From contig NZ_AFEJ02000002.1 of assembly GCF_000238775.2 (NCBI RefSeq), positions 558,001-622,000 of the forward strand: 64,000 bases of DNA, written 5' to 3'. This document shows, in pieces, positions 25,981-35,400 of the stretch. Position 1 is the stretch's first letter. Each line of letters opens with the position of its first letter. Origin of the DNA: Acaryochloris sp. CCMEE 5410. GTDB lineage: Bacteria > Cyanobacteriota > Cyanobacteriia > Thermosynechococcales > Thermosynechococcaceae. Below the pieces are notes generated by a model, which saw only the letters and a list, made by a program, of their open reading frames with translations, ran no database searches and was not told the DNA's origin. The position numbers were made by a program, and so were the translations under genes.

Positions 25981-27037
25981 GCGATTATCGCCAGCCTTTA
26001 AGTGAGCTATTGGGACTTGAGAGCCTCGAAGTTCCGTCTCACTGTACCTTTCGTCGAGTGATGATGGGGCTTGACTTCCAAGCGTTGAGCCACCAATTTG
26101 AAGCATGGATGCTCTCGAAAGCCCAGACTCACTCTCCCGATAATTATGCAGCCTCCATTAGACCTCTTGCATAATTCAACTAACGACATGGTAGAGGACT
26201 TAAAATTCGAGTCAGATCGCGACATTTTTTGCATAAGTAGCACATCATGAAACGAATATTGCAAGAGGTCTATTGATGGCAAACGGATTCGTCAGGGGCT
26301 GACAGATGCCAAGGGGAAGCAGCGTTTTGTAGGGTTGGTGAGTTTATTTGCGGTGGAAGCAAGCATCACCCTCAAGCTCGAAGCCCTCACTCAGGAGGAT
26401 AATAGCGAAATCAAAGTCGTGCAGGCTTTGTTGGAAACCCTTCAACTCGATGGCTTGCTGATTACCATGGATGCCTTACACGCCCAAAAAAACACTTGAG
26501 AAGATTGTGGCCTCGGGTAATGACTATCTTGTGGCGGTCAAATCCAATCAGGGAAGACTTTACGACCACCTCCAGACTTACTTTGAGTGTCTTATACCTC
26601 TGGCTGAGCACACCCACTCCACCCAAAGTAGAGGACGAGATGAACATCGGTGTATCCAGGTTTATGAGCCTGTTGGCATAGCCCTACAAGAATGGACAGC
26701 AATTCGCTCTGTACTTTGTGTCCAACGATGGGGTACTCGCAAAGGAAAGGAGTATCACAATACCGCCTATTACATCAGTTCAGCTGCCACCTCACCCCAG
26801 CATTGGCAATCTCTGGTCCGAGAACATTGGGGCATTGAAAATCGGTTGCATTGGCCGAAGGATGTTGTTTTTGGCGAAGATGATTATCGACTCGAAGATG
26901 AACAAGCACTGCTCAATTGGTCAGTGCTTAGAACTATTGGGATTAATATCCTGCGGCTAAACGACTATCAATCCCTCAAAACCGCGATGACTAAGCTGGC
27001 TAATCGGGTCGATATTATTTTTTCGCTGCTAACTTAA
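25981..27037 (+). pseudogene. ISAs1-family transposase, disrupted by MITE and frameshift
   Basis: Three pieces read as one ISAs1-type transposase. Before the MITE: SDYRQPLSELLGLESL, then CTFRRVMMGLDFQALSHQFE. After it: DGKRIRQGLTDAKGKQ, FVGLVSLFAVEASI, QALLETLQLDGLLITMDALHAQ. Then a +1 shift in a run of seven A at about 26487-26493 puts the remainder (LEKIVASGNDYLVAVKSNQG, REHWGIENRLHW, VVFGEDDYRLEDEQALLNWS) in another frame, to the stop at 27037. The N-terminal part is missing, replaced by the DUF559 cassette. A likely right IS end (AACTTAAAACAGCCCTG) lies at 27031-27047. The element cannot be active by itself. Confidence 0.85.
26161..26270 (-). mobile_element. 110-bp MITE, copy 2, inserted in ISAs1 transposase
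   Basis: Inverted copy of the element at 10559-10668, also 110 bp, with ends GACCTCTTGCA and TGCAAGAGGTC, flanked on both sides by TA (26159-26160 and 26271-26272), an intact target-site duplication. It splits the transposase frame between ...DNYAAS and DGKRIRQG, so the direction of insertion history is clear: transposase first, MITE later. Confidence 0.9.
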
Positions 27038-27073
27038 AACAGCCCTGTGTTGTACATGCTTCTTGCGCTCTTT

Positions 27074-27517
27074 TTAGCTCTCATGGGTAATATCAATTAG
27101 AGAGCTATCATGATTTAGCATGACAGACAGGAATCTATCACTTAAATCATTCGGGAATGTGAAGTCAAATACTGAGTAGCACTCATTGCTTGGGTAGATC
27201 CCTACTCTCATGAGGACAAGCGTACCAAGCTCTAACCTCAGTCCATAATCCTTAATCAAGTCTTGGTGGCACTCAAAATATTCAACGATTAACTCATCAT
27301 CTTTAGCTAAGTGATTTAGATATTTCTGGGCAATTCTTATATTCTGTGGAAGGAGACTCAAAAAGACTTTTATCTGGTGGAGTTTAACCTCTTCCAAACT
27401 TGATATCTCAAAGTTTAAGTCCAATTCAACTGGTTTTTCGTCAAATTGAATTTTGGTTTCAAGATAGTCAGGTAGGTTCTGATGATCGATTTTCCCAAAG
27501 TAAGGTATTTCAAACAT
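27074..27517 (-). CDS. DUF2004-like protein
   Basis: About 147 residues from ATG 27517 (MFEIPYFGKIDHQNLPDYLE...), with GGA about 8 nt upstream; the frame is open to 27640, but the added N-terminus is unlikely. The pattern FGKIDHQNL..YLETKIQFDEKPVELDLNFE resembles what I recall of DUF2004, small soluble proteins often found among toxin-immunity genes. There is no signal peptide. It sits just beyond the mobile-element graveyard and is AT-rich, consistent with acquired DNA. The family call is tentative. Confidence 0.6.
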   Translation of the reverse strand: MFEIPYFGKIDHQNLPDYLETKIQFDEKPVELDLNFEISSLEEVKLHQIKVFLSLLPQNIRIAQKYLNHLAKDDELIVEYFECHQDLIKDYGLRLELGTLVLMRVGIYPSNECYSVFDFTFPNDLSDRFLSVMLNHDSSLIDITHES

Positions 27518-27683
27518 AGTTATCCAAGCAACCTGTCCATATAAATGTGATAAGGGGTAAAGACCTAATAGGATAAAACGTTTGACTAGCTGTATATCTC
27601 CATACTTCCTTTTCCTAATCCGTATAATGCTGATACGCATCAGATAGCAGGGACTACATCAGAAATAGAACGGGAAAGAAATT

Positions 27684-28142
27684 ATGAAAATTTGGGTTGA
27701 TGCCGATGCCTGCCCGAATGCAATCAAAGAAATTCTGTATCGAGCTGCAAGGCGAGTCAAAATTCACGTAACGTTGGTCGCGAATCAATATATTAACCCT
27801 CCTGCATCCGATTATATTGATGCGGTTCAAGTCCCTACGGGCTTTGATGGCGCTGACAACCATATTGTGGAACATCTCCAGGCTGGCGATCTCGTGATCA
27901 CGGCTGACATTCCCTTGGCCGCTGCTGTCATTGAAAAATTAGGCCATGCCCTCAACCCCCGAGGTGAGCTGTATACGCAAAACAACATGCGAGAACGACT
28001 CTCGATGCGTAACTTTATGGAAGAGATGCGAGAAGGTGGACTGGTCACGGGTGGACCACCGGCATTAAATCAACGAGATCGACAACTGTTTGCCAATCAG
28101 CTCGATCGATTTTTAGCTAAACATCATCACCCCCCAGCCTGA
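27684..28142 (+). CDS. YaiI/YqxD-family (UPF0178/DUF188) protein
   Basis: 152 residues, standard for the family. Signatures: [18 protein letters not shown] at the N-terminus, [42 protein letters not shown]-like and the terminal [20 protein letters not shown]. The fold is a PIN-like nuclease domain with conserved Asp residues, but no activity is established for most members. It converges with the methyltransferase on the other strand, overlapping by 16 bases. Confidence 0.9.
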   Translation: MKIWVDADACPNAIKEILYRAARRVKIHVTLVANQYINPPASDYIDAVQVPTGFDGADNHIVEHLQAGDLVITADIPLAAAVIEKLGHALNPRGELYTQNNMRERLSMRNFMEEMREGGLVTGGPPALNQRDRQLFANQLDRFLAKHHHPPA

Positions 28143-28756
28143 GGTTTAACCGCCACAATCACCACCCAAGACTGTTGATCTTGGGGAAGTCCCGGCGGTC
28201 GGTAGTAATGCTCCACTACGGTGAACCCAGCTGCTTGCACCAAAGGGGCGAGGGTTGCATATTCCCAATAAGAGACAAACCGCTGACCGGAAGGGCGATT
28301 GACAAAGCCCTCTTGCTTACCTCGGGCCATGGATAACACAATGGCCCCTTCAACCACTAAGGATTGCCACAAGTTATTGAGGACCGACTCCATTGAAGCT
28401 TGGGGGACATGCAGTAAAGACGCATTGGCAAAAATCCCGTCAAAATAGCAGTCTGGCAGATCTAGATCCAGAAAGGTTTGCTGCCAAACTTCACAGCCTA
28501 TTTGCTGAGCCATCTCCACAAAGGCGGGAGTGGCATCTAAACCAATTGCTTCATGCCCTTGTGATTTAAACGCCAAGAGATCGCGACCGGGGCCGCAGCC
28601 TAAATCTAAGATGCGACCCGGATTGTGGGGCATCCATTTCACTAACGCCTGTCGGTTCTGGGAGACATCATGGTCCCAAGTTCCTTCTCGGAAGCTGTTG
28701 GCAGTAGCCTGATATTCAGCAATGGTGATATTTTCGTGGGATTCCACTCGGCTCAA
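28127..28756 (-). CDS. Class I SAM-dependent methyltransferase
   Basis: 209 residues. The SAM-binding motif I is [14 protein letters not shown], with the acidic loop [12 protein letters not shown], and a later [14 protein letters not shown] block. Family context suggests a small-molecule methyltransferase, substrate unknown. It starts with TTG, overlapping the last codons of the epoxide-hydrolase-like gene (TTGA), so translational coupling is likely. Confidence 0.82.
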   Translation of the reverse strand: MSRVESHENITIAEYQATANSFREGTWDHDVSQNRQALVKWMPHNPGRILDLGCGPGRDLLAFKSQGHEAIGLDATPAFVEMAQQIGCEVWQQTFLDLDLPDCYFDGIFANASLLHVPQASMESVLNNLWQSLVVEGAIVLSMARGKQEGFVNRPSGQRFVSYWEYATLAPLVQAAGFTVVEHYYRPPGLPQDQQSWVVIVAVKPQAGG

Positions 28757-29625
28757 ACCATCAAAAAGGTGCGCATATATTGATTGACCAGCTCCGGCTG
28801 TTCTTGTTGGATCCAGTGGCTACACTGACTGAGATAGTGTAGTTCAAGATCGCGAACATAATCTTTAGTACCATAGGTGAGTTCCTTACCCAGGGCAAAG
28901 TCATCTTCTCCCCATAGCAGCAGAGTAGGAACGTCCAAGACTCCCCACTCTTTTGGCTTCAAGAGCATATCAAGGTTACTGCGATAGTAGTTGATCATGG
29001 CAGTGAGGGCACCTCGCTTGGCCGCAGCGTTTTTATACGCTTCTAAATCGGCAGGGCTAAAGGCATGTTTATTGGTCGCCCGTTCTGAAAACATAGATGC
29101 GATCGCACGGTAGTCATTAGCCTGAAACATTAGCTCCGGCAACATCGGCACTTGGAAAAAGCCGATATACCAGCTCCGCAGCATTTGTTGGGGATTACTG
29201 CGTAGCGCTTCTTGGAACTTGGCGGGGTGGGGCAAGTTCATAATGATCAGTTTGTGCAGCATCTCTGGGTGAGCATAGGCGAATTGCCATGCGATCGCAC
29301 CACCCCAATCATGAGCGACCAAGATGCACTGGTCATAGCCCAGCCCTTGAATCACCCCCTGCACATCCTTAATCAGCTCTGCCATGCGATAGGCACTGAT
29401 ATCCTGGGGCTTTTCACTATCGTTGTACCCTCGCATATCCAAGGCCACAACTTTATAGTCCTGGGCAAAAACAGGAATTTGATGTTGCCAAGAATACCAA
29501 AATTCTGGGAAGCCATGGAGCATCAGCATTAATGGCCCTTCCCCCTGGGTCACATAATGTAACCGCACCTGGTTAGTGGTGATGTATTCATGTTGAAAAG
29601 CGGATCCTAGCTCATTGTCAGCCAT
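28753..29625 (-). CDS. Alpha/beta hydrolase, epoxide-hydrolase-like
   Basis: 290 residues. The family pattern LMLHGFPEFWYSWQHQIPVF (oxyanion hole HGFP), ALDMRGYNDSEKP and the nucleophile elbow VAHDWGGAIAW (Asp nucleophile, as in epoxide hydrolases and haloalkane dehalogenases rather than serine hydrolases) are clear. The catalytic acid is probably the Asp in LLLWGEDDFAL and the base the His in LSQCSHWIQQEQP. Coupled to a methyltransferase downstream. The natural substrate is unknown. Confidence 0.85.
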   Translation of the reverse strand: MADNELGSAFQHEYITTNQVRLHYVTQGEGPLMLMLHGFPEFWYSWQHQIPVFAQDYKVVALDMRGYNDSEKPQDISAYRMAELIKDVQGVIQGLGYDQCILVAHDWGGAIAWQFAYAHPEMLHKLIIMNLPHPAKFQEALRSNPQQMLRSWYIGFFQVPMLPELMFQANDYRAIASMFSERATNKHAFSPADLEAYKNAAAKRGALTAMINYYRSNLDMLLKPKEWGVLDVPTLLLWGEDDFALGKELTYGTKDYVRDLELHYLSQCSHWIQQEQPELVNQYMRTFLMV

Positions 29626-29750
29626 AGCTTTAAGAAGATTCAGCTTATCTAGAGTTATCGTGTTTTTGAAAGGCCAATATTGCGATTATGAGGCATCCTT
29701 CCATAAATTCAAAGTTCCAGGCTGATGCCTATTCCTGCCATCTGGATTAG

Positions 29751-29765
29751 TGATAATGACTATCA
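29751..29765 (+). promoter_or_regulatory. Candidate Fur box
   Basis: TGATAATGACTATCA is a 15-bp 7-1-7 palindrome matching the Fur consensus TGATAATnATTATCA at 14 of 15 positions. It lies 53 nt before the start of the small membrane protein gene. The match is close, but no -10/-35 was identified nearby. Confidence 0.45.
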
Positions 29766-29817
29766 TAAGTAGGGGGTATGAATGTCCCCATGGATAGACA
29801 CCTAATTTCACCCAGGA

Positions 29818-30117
29818 ATGGATCAAGGCAAAGCACCCATCACGGTTTTCTTATCTTTAATCTTAGGGGTACTCGCTTATTTCCTCTGGATTAAAACACC
29901 AATAGGCCACCACATCGTCTTTAAACAATCTGAGATCCTGCGGGGTGACATTGCCAAAATTTCGGTTGTGCCCAATACCTTTACCAATTTACGAATTTAT
30001 TTATTTGCCTACAGCGTTAAGCAAACCCTTTTTTGGGTGAAGCTGCTTGGCCCATTTGTGGCTGCAGCAGGATTATTGATCCTGGCCGCGACTGCTCTTT
30101 TTTCGCCAGAGGAATAA
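29818..30117 (+). CDS. Small two-span membrane protein of unknown function
   Basis: 99 residues, with hydrophobic segments near each end (ITVFLSLILGVLAYFLWI and LLGPFVAAAGLLILAATALF), and a soluble loop of about 45 residues between. The ATG at 29818 is preceded immediately by AGGA. I recognise no family. A candidate Fur box 53 nt upstream hints at iron-dependent expression. Confidence 0.55.
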   Translation: MDQGKAPITVFLSLILGVLAYFLWIKTPIGHHIVFKQSEILRGDIAKISVVPNTFTNLRIYLFAYSVKQTLFWVKLLGPFVAAAGLLILAATALFSPEE

Positions 30118-30205
30118 GTTAGCATCCATACATCATCATTGCCCTGATCTAGAACAGGGTAGACTCTATTCCCTAACGCCCCTCGCCGTTCTGCCTGTTT
30201 TCACC

Positions 30206-30910
30206 ATGATTGAGCTATATTATTGGCCCACTCCCAACGGACATAAGATAACCCTATTCCTAGAGGAAACTGGGCTAGAATACGAGATTAAGCCCATCAA
30301 TATTGGGACTGGAGATCAGTTTCAGCCAGAGTTTCTCAAAATCTCTCCCAATAATCGGATTCCTGCCATCATTGACCATGCTCCTGCGGATGGCGGTGAA
30401 CCTGTTTCAGTCTTTGAATCTGGCGCTATCTTGTTGTACTTAGCAGAAAAGGCCAAAAAATTTCTGCCGAACGATATACGGCAACGCAATATTGTGCAGG
30501 AATGGCTATTTTGGCAAGTAGGGGGATTAGGGCCAATGGCTGGGCAAAACCATCACTTTTCTCAATATGCACCAGAAAAGCTACCCTATGCCATTACCCG
30601 ATATGTGAATGAAACAAATCGATTATATGGCGTTTTAAATCTGCATCTCCAAGGGAAAGACTTTATTGCCGGTGACTACTCCATTGCCGACATGGCCTGT
30701 TATCCCTGGGTTGTGCCCTACAAATGGCAAGGTCAACAGTTAGAGGACTTTCCGGAGATTGACCGCTGGTTTCAGCAAATTGAACAGAGACCTGCTACCG
30801 TCACCGCTTATGAAAAAGGCAAGCAGATTAGCCAATCAGCCCAATTGACCGCCGAAAAGAGAAAAGTCTTATTCGGCCAAACGGCAAAAACTCAATCGTC
30901 GCAAGTTTGA
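30206..30910 (+). CDS. Glutathione S-transferase family protein (YfcG-like)
   Basis: 234 residues. The thioredoxin-like N-terminal half has LYYWPTPNGHKITLFLEETG, FLKISPNNRIPAIID and the substrate-binding FESGAILLYLAEK. The C-terminal helical domain contains QNHHFSQYAPEKLPYAI and ADMACYPWV. The pattern (TPNG, SPNNRIPAI, ESGAIL) matches the YfcG/YghU/Ure2-like group, which act as disulphide-bond or organic-peroxide reductases using glutathione. It stands alone. Confidence 0.88.
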   Translation: MIELYYWPTPNGHKITLFLEETGLEYEIKPINIGTGDQFQPEFLKISPNNRIPAIIDHAPADGGEPVSVFESGAILLYLAEKAKKFLPNDIRQRNIVQEWLFWQVGGLGPMAGQNHHFSQYAPEKLPYAITRYVNETNRLYGVLNLHLQGKDFIAGDYSIADMACYPWVVPYKWQGQQLEDFPEIDRWFQQIEQRPATVTAYEKGKQISQSAQLTAEKRKVLFGQTAKTQSSQV

Positions 30911-31115
30911 GTTGATAGTGGCAAGGCGGGGGCCAGGCTAGCAGACAAAACAAATCTCCCGGTCCAGTACAGAACCAGGAGATACATAAAGGTTATTTAG
31001 AGTGTTAATCGCTTTGAAGCGGAAATAAGCTCGATTCAATGAAGCCAGGATTCTTAACAAAGAATTTGCTAGGAATCTAAATTAATTTATTAATTCAAAA
31101 GGCCAATGGTGACGC

Positions 31116-31274
31116 TTAGTTTAGTCCGCCTAAGCTAGCCAATAGATCATAAGCTTGGTCGGGAAGTGCGAAGGGTCCCATCTTCTGCAAGTCATCCATA
31201 CTGACTTGAGTTAATTCTTCAATCGCTCCATGAATCTCTAATTTAGGGGAAGTCCAGGCTTTTTTCATGCTCAT
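31116..31274 (-). CDS. Candidate RiPP precursor peptide with lasso-type leader
   Basis: 52 residues from ATG 31274 (MSMKKAWTSP...), with GGAA about 10 nt upstream. The N-terminal half carries the leader pattern aromatic-x-x-P-x-L-x-x-x-G-x5-T-x: W7, P10, L12, G16, T22. This is the motif recognised in lasso peptide precursors. The remainder (about 29 residues, DDLQKMGPFALP and a Gly-Leu-Asn end) has no Asp/Glu at positions 7-9 after the Thr, so it does not fit a canonical lasso ring. The gene starts 23 nt after the stop of an HprK-like kinase gene on the same strand, so the two form an operon. Confidence 0.65.
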   Translation of the reverse strand: MSMKKAWTSPKLEIHGAIEELTQVSMDDLQKMGPFALPDQAYDLLASLGGLN

Positions 31275-31297
31275 TTCACTTGTTCCGCGACGGAACT

Positions 31298-32224
31298 CTA
31301 TTTTACCACTTCACACTTTAGCGAATATTTCCCAGAATGGGTACTCTTTATATGGTCTTTTAAGAATTCAGCTAATTTCGAAAGCTGGTTCAAGTCCCGT
31401 GGACGCCTTAGTCTATACAGATTTACATGCTTGACCAGTTGAGCTGCTTGCTTAAAATGGCGGCGGTCTCGAACCGGCAACACGGACTTTAAGCCAGAAA
31501 ACCTGAGTAGTTCAATAATGGCTTGCTGCTGGGGCACGGGTTCAATAGACCAGTCTTCTCCATATTCCAAAATGTACAAATTCTGAAGGTCATAAGCTTT
31601 GGAGGAGCTGGCTATCGAAAATGCGAAAGCAGATTCTTCAGTCGTCGATATCGAGGAGACCAACTGGAGCTGAGCGGCAGCGGTTGCAGACAACTTCATC
31701 TTGGGGACACCCGAATAGAGCGAGGCGTTGTCTATATTGACATGAACGGCTGTTAAATCATCCGTGATACCGATCCATCCCTGATCTACCGATGCGGCCA
31801 AAGCGGATGATTTACCCGCCCCCGAGTCTCCAAGAAAGGCAATGGCTATGTTGTTAATAGCGACTGCGCTCGCATGCAAAATATAGAGTCCTCGTTGATG
31901 CAGCAGAACGGCCAGCACAACACCCAATAATGCCTGGCAGATGGATTCTTGTTCTGCACCTTGGGTACAAACGAGGACTATTTTGCACCCCCCTTGAACA
32001 ATAAAAACACCGATACCCCGTAGATAAACTAAGGCATCCGTTGGATCAATTTGGATCGCAATGGGCTGTTGGGCAACCCCTGGGGGGATAAAGTCATGGA
32101 TACAGCCATCCGTCACCAGCTGAATCGTGGCATCTGGCTTCTGGTCTGTAGGCAATAATTCTGGTAAGTCTGGAATAGAAAAGGTTGATTGAAAAATCAG
32201 ACCATAGAGCTGATAAAAATGCAT
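31298..32224 (-). CDS. HprK-like serine kinase of RiPP/lasso peptide type
   Basis: 308 residues. The P-loop AFLGDSGAGKSS is at residues 129-140, preceded by LYILHASAVAINN (the HASAV block common to this kinase group), then ITDDLTAV. There is no N-terminal HPr-kinase hexamer domain. HprK-like kinases of this form phosphorylate the precursor in some lasso peptide clusters. Here it lies directly upstream of a peptide with a lasso-type leader, and no lasso cyclase or leader peptidase is in the window. Divergent from the giant kinase gene. Confidence 0.75.
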   Translation of the reverse strand: MHFYQLYGLIFQSTFSIPDLPELLPTDQKPDATIQLVTDGCIHDFIPPGVAQQPIAIQIDPTDALVYLRGIGVFIVQGGCKIVLVCTQGAEQESICQALLGVVLAVLLHQRGLYILHASAVAINNIAIAFLGDSGAGKSSALAASVDQGWIGITDDLTAVHVNIDNASLYSGVPKMKLSATAAAQLQLVSSISTTEESAFAFSIASSSKAYDLQNLYILEYGEDWSIEPVPQQQAIIELLRFSGLKSVLPVRDRRHFKQAAQLVKHVNLYRLRRPRDLNQLSKLAEFLKDHIKSTHSGKYSLKCEVVK

Positions 32225-32438
32225 ATCGAGAGAGGGGACACTAAGGGATAGAGGCTCGCCTCTCGTGCTTGGAGAAAGTGGAGAGTTTTAGAGCGATGCT
32301 TTGACAGGGGGCCGAAACAGGTCAGAAATGAGTTGGGAAATTGATTGGCTCCAAATAATAATCTAACTCGCATCAGGAATTAGGGTTGAAAGTATACCTT
32401 TGTGGGCATGCTCAAAAGTAATGGACCTTGTGGGAAAA

Positions 32439-35400
32439 ATGGATCTTTCTGACATGCGCCTGACTCCAAGTGCTCGTTTGAGCGGATATACTCCCCTTGA
32501 AATGCTGCATGAGGGACAGAAGACGCGGGTCTATCGGGCCTTACGGGTCATTGATCAGCAACCTGTAGTCATCAAAACTACGCCTCCTCAAGTGATCTTA
32601 AGTTTTTCCGATCACCTTGCCTTTCGGAATCAATTCACTATCAGTCACAACTTAGATCATCCTGGGATTATCACGACCTATGGTCTAGAGTCCTACGATC
32701 AGACCTATGCCCTGGTGATGGAAGATATCCAGGGGATTCCCCTTTCACAATTCTTACAGTCTTCTATTTCTCTCAAAGTTGGGTTAAAGATTGCCCTGCA
32801 ATTGGCAGACGTACTTCATTACCTCGGTCAACAGCGTGTCTTACACAAAGACATCAAGCCTGCCAATATTCTGATCCATCCTCAAACGCTTCAGGTTAAG
32901 CTGATTGATTTTGGGATTGCGTCCCTTTTACCCAAAGAGACTCAAGAGATCAAAAATCCTAATTCATTAGAAGGAACTTTAGCCTATATGGCCCCGGAGC
33001 AAACGGGACGTATGAACCGGGGAATTGATTTTAGAAGTGACTTTTATGGCTTGGGTGTAACGCTGTTTGAATTGTTTGCAGGTCAGCTTCCGTTTCAAGC
33101 AGATGAGCCCATGGAGTGGCTCCATTGCCATATTGCTCAAGAACCCCCTTCCCTGACTCAGTTTGGGGTACCAGAAGCTATTGCAACTATCGTGGCTAAG
33201 CTCCTGGCTAAAAATGCTGAAGATCGTTACCAAAGTGCGTTGGGGTTGAAGCATGATTTGGAACATTGTCTTTTTCAGTGGACTAATAAAGGAGCAGTTG
33301 AGCCGTTTGAGGTTGGGCGGAGAGATGTGTGCGATCGCTTCTTGATACCCGAAAAACTCTACGGTCGGGAAAAAGAAGTACAAACCTTGCTAGACACCTT
33401 CGACCGTGTGGTTGAGGGTAGTTCAGAACTTTTGTTGGTGGCAGGTTTCTCTGGCATTGGCAAAACGGCAGTCGTCAATGAAATCCACAAACCGATTACT
33501 CGACAAAAGGGCTATTTCATTAAGGGCAAATTTGACCAGTTCAATCGGAATATTCCTTTCGCTGCATTTGTACAAGCTTTTCGTAGCCTGATGGGACAAC
33601 TCCTCGGTGAATCAGATGCAGCACTAGACCAATGGAAATCGAGAATCCTAGCTGCGGTGGGCAATAGTGGTCAGATCTTGATTGAGGTGGTTCCAGAACT
33701 TGAGCAGATCATTGGTAAACAACCTGCTGTGCAGGAATTAGCAGGGGAGGCAGGGCAAAACCGATTCAACTTAGTATTTAGCAGGTTTGTAGAGGTATTA
33801 GCTACCCAAGAACATCCTCTTGTGATCTTTTTGGATGATTTGCAGTGGGCAGATGCAGCCTCGCTGAATTTACTCAAATTGATTATGGAGGGTGTTGGAT
33901 TAGACATAAACACAAAACACCTGCTCATGGTAGGGGCCTATCGAGATAATGAAATATTCTCGGCTCATCCCCTTATGTTGGCCTTGGAAGAGATCGACTC
34001 ATATGTGGCCATTCAAACCCTTACTTTGCCTTCCCTCGAAGCCCTTTCTATTCAGGAGATTGCGGTAGATACACTGCATTGTCCAGAAGAAACAGCTATC
34101 CCCCTTTCCCAACTTATTTACCAAATAACCCAGGGGAATCCTTTTTTCTGCATTCAGTTTTTACAGGAACTCTATCAAGCAGGTCAAATTTTCTTTGACT
34201 ATGAGGTAGGGCATTGGAAATATAACTTACACAAAGTACATCAGCTGGCTTTCAATACTGATTTACTAGACTTCATGGTAGCAAGGCTTCGAAAACTACC
34301 ACTATCTACCCAAGAAATCATAAGACTAGCAGCATGCATTGGCAATACTGTCGATTTAGACACTCTAGCCACTATTTCCAGGCAATCTCCAGGTCAGATA
34401 ACTGAGCACTTGTGGACTGCTTTACAAGGAGGATTTATCGTTCCAGCGTCAGAAAACTATAAGTTTTTCTATGGGAATAGTGTATCTTCCCTGGCGATTG
34501 AAGCCCCATCAACATACCACTTTGCCCATGATCGGATTCAGCAAGCTGCCTATTTATTGCTACCAGATGAACTGAGGATAAAAACTCATTACACGATCGG
34601 CCAGTTACTGTTAGCCCGCACCCAAGAGCATCAAATTGACAACAACATATTTGAGATTGTCTCTCACCTCAATATCAGTAGCGAACAATTGAATACAGAG
34701 ACGGAGATACGTGAACTCATTAAGTTGAATTTGCAAGCGGCTGACAAGGCACTCATATCAACCGGATATTCCACAGGATTAAGATGTATTTGCACTAGCA
34801 TCACGCTACTGCACAAATTAGGAAATGATATTTGGTCTGTTAATCGTGAGTTGGCATTGTTGTTGCATGAGAAAGCAGCAGAATTAGCGTATCTCAGTGC
34901 TGACATCGCCACTATGGACGCTTGTATTGAGGAGGTTCTGCTGCATGCAACCACGACATTAGAAAAAGTCAGTGTATATAAGACTAAAATTCAAGCTCAA
35001 ACCGCTAGTCGTCAACCCTTGTTAGCGGTTCGAACGGCCTTGAAAATTCTAGACGAATTAGGCGTGAAGATTCCTCTGTATCCATCTGATGCAGATATTG
35101 AGGCGATATTAAACAAGACTCAAACGGCGCTGTTGGATCTATCCATAGACCGATTACTAGACCAACCCATTAATCAAAACCGTAGACAACTTGCTATCGT
35201 CGAGATTCTAGGTGTAGTTCATTCCGCCGCCTTTTTTGCCGCACCTCAACTGATATCTATAGAAATTTGTACCCGTCTCGGTATTTGTTTGCAGTATGGT
35301 CACTGCCCAGAATCAGCTCATACGTATGTAGATTATGGTTTGCTGTTATGTGGAGTCTTGAACGATATTGACTCTGGATATCAGTTCGGAGAGTTAGCTC

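Noticed and set aside
31116-31274. Calling the small peptide a true lasso peptide
   Set aside because: The leader spacing fits, but no Asp/Glu lies at ring positions 7-9 after the Thr, and no cyclase or peptidase gene is in the window.
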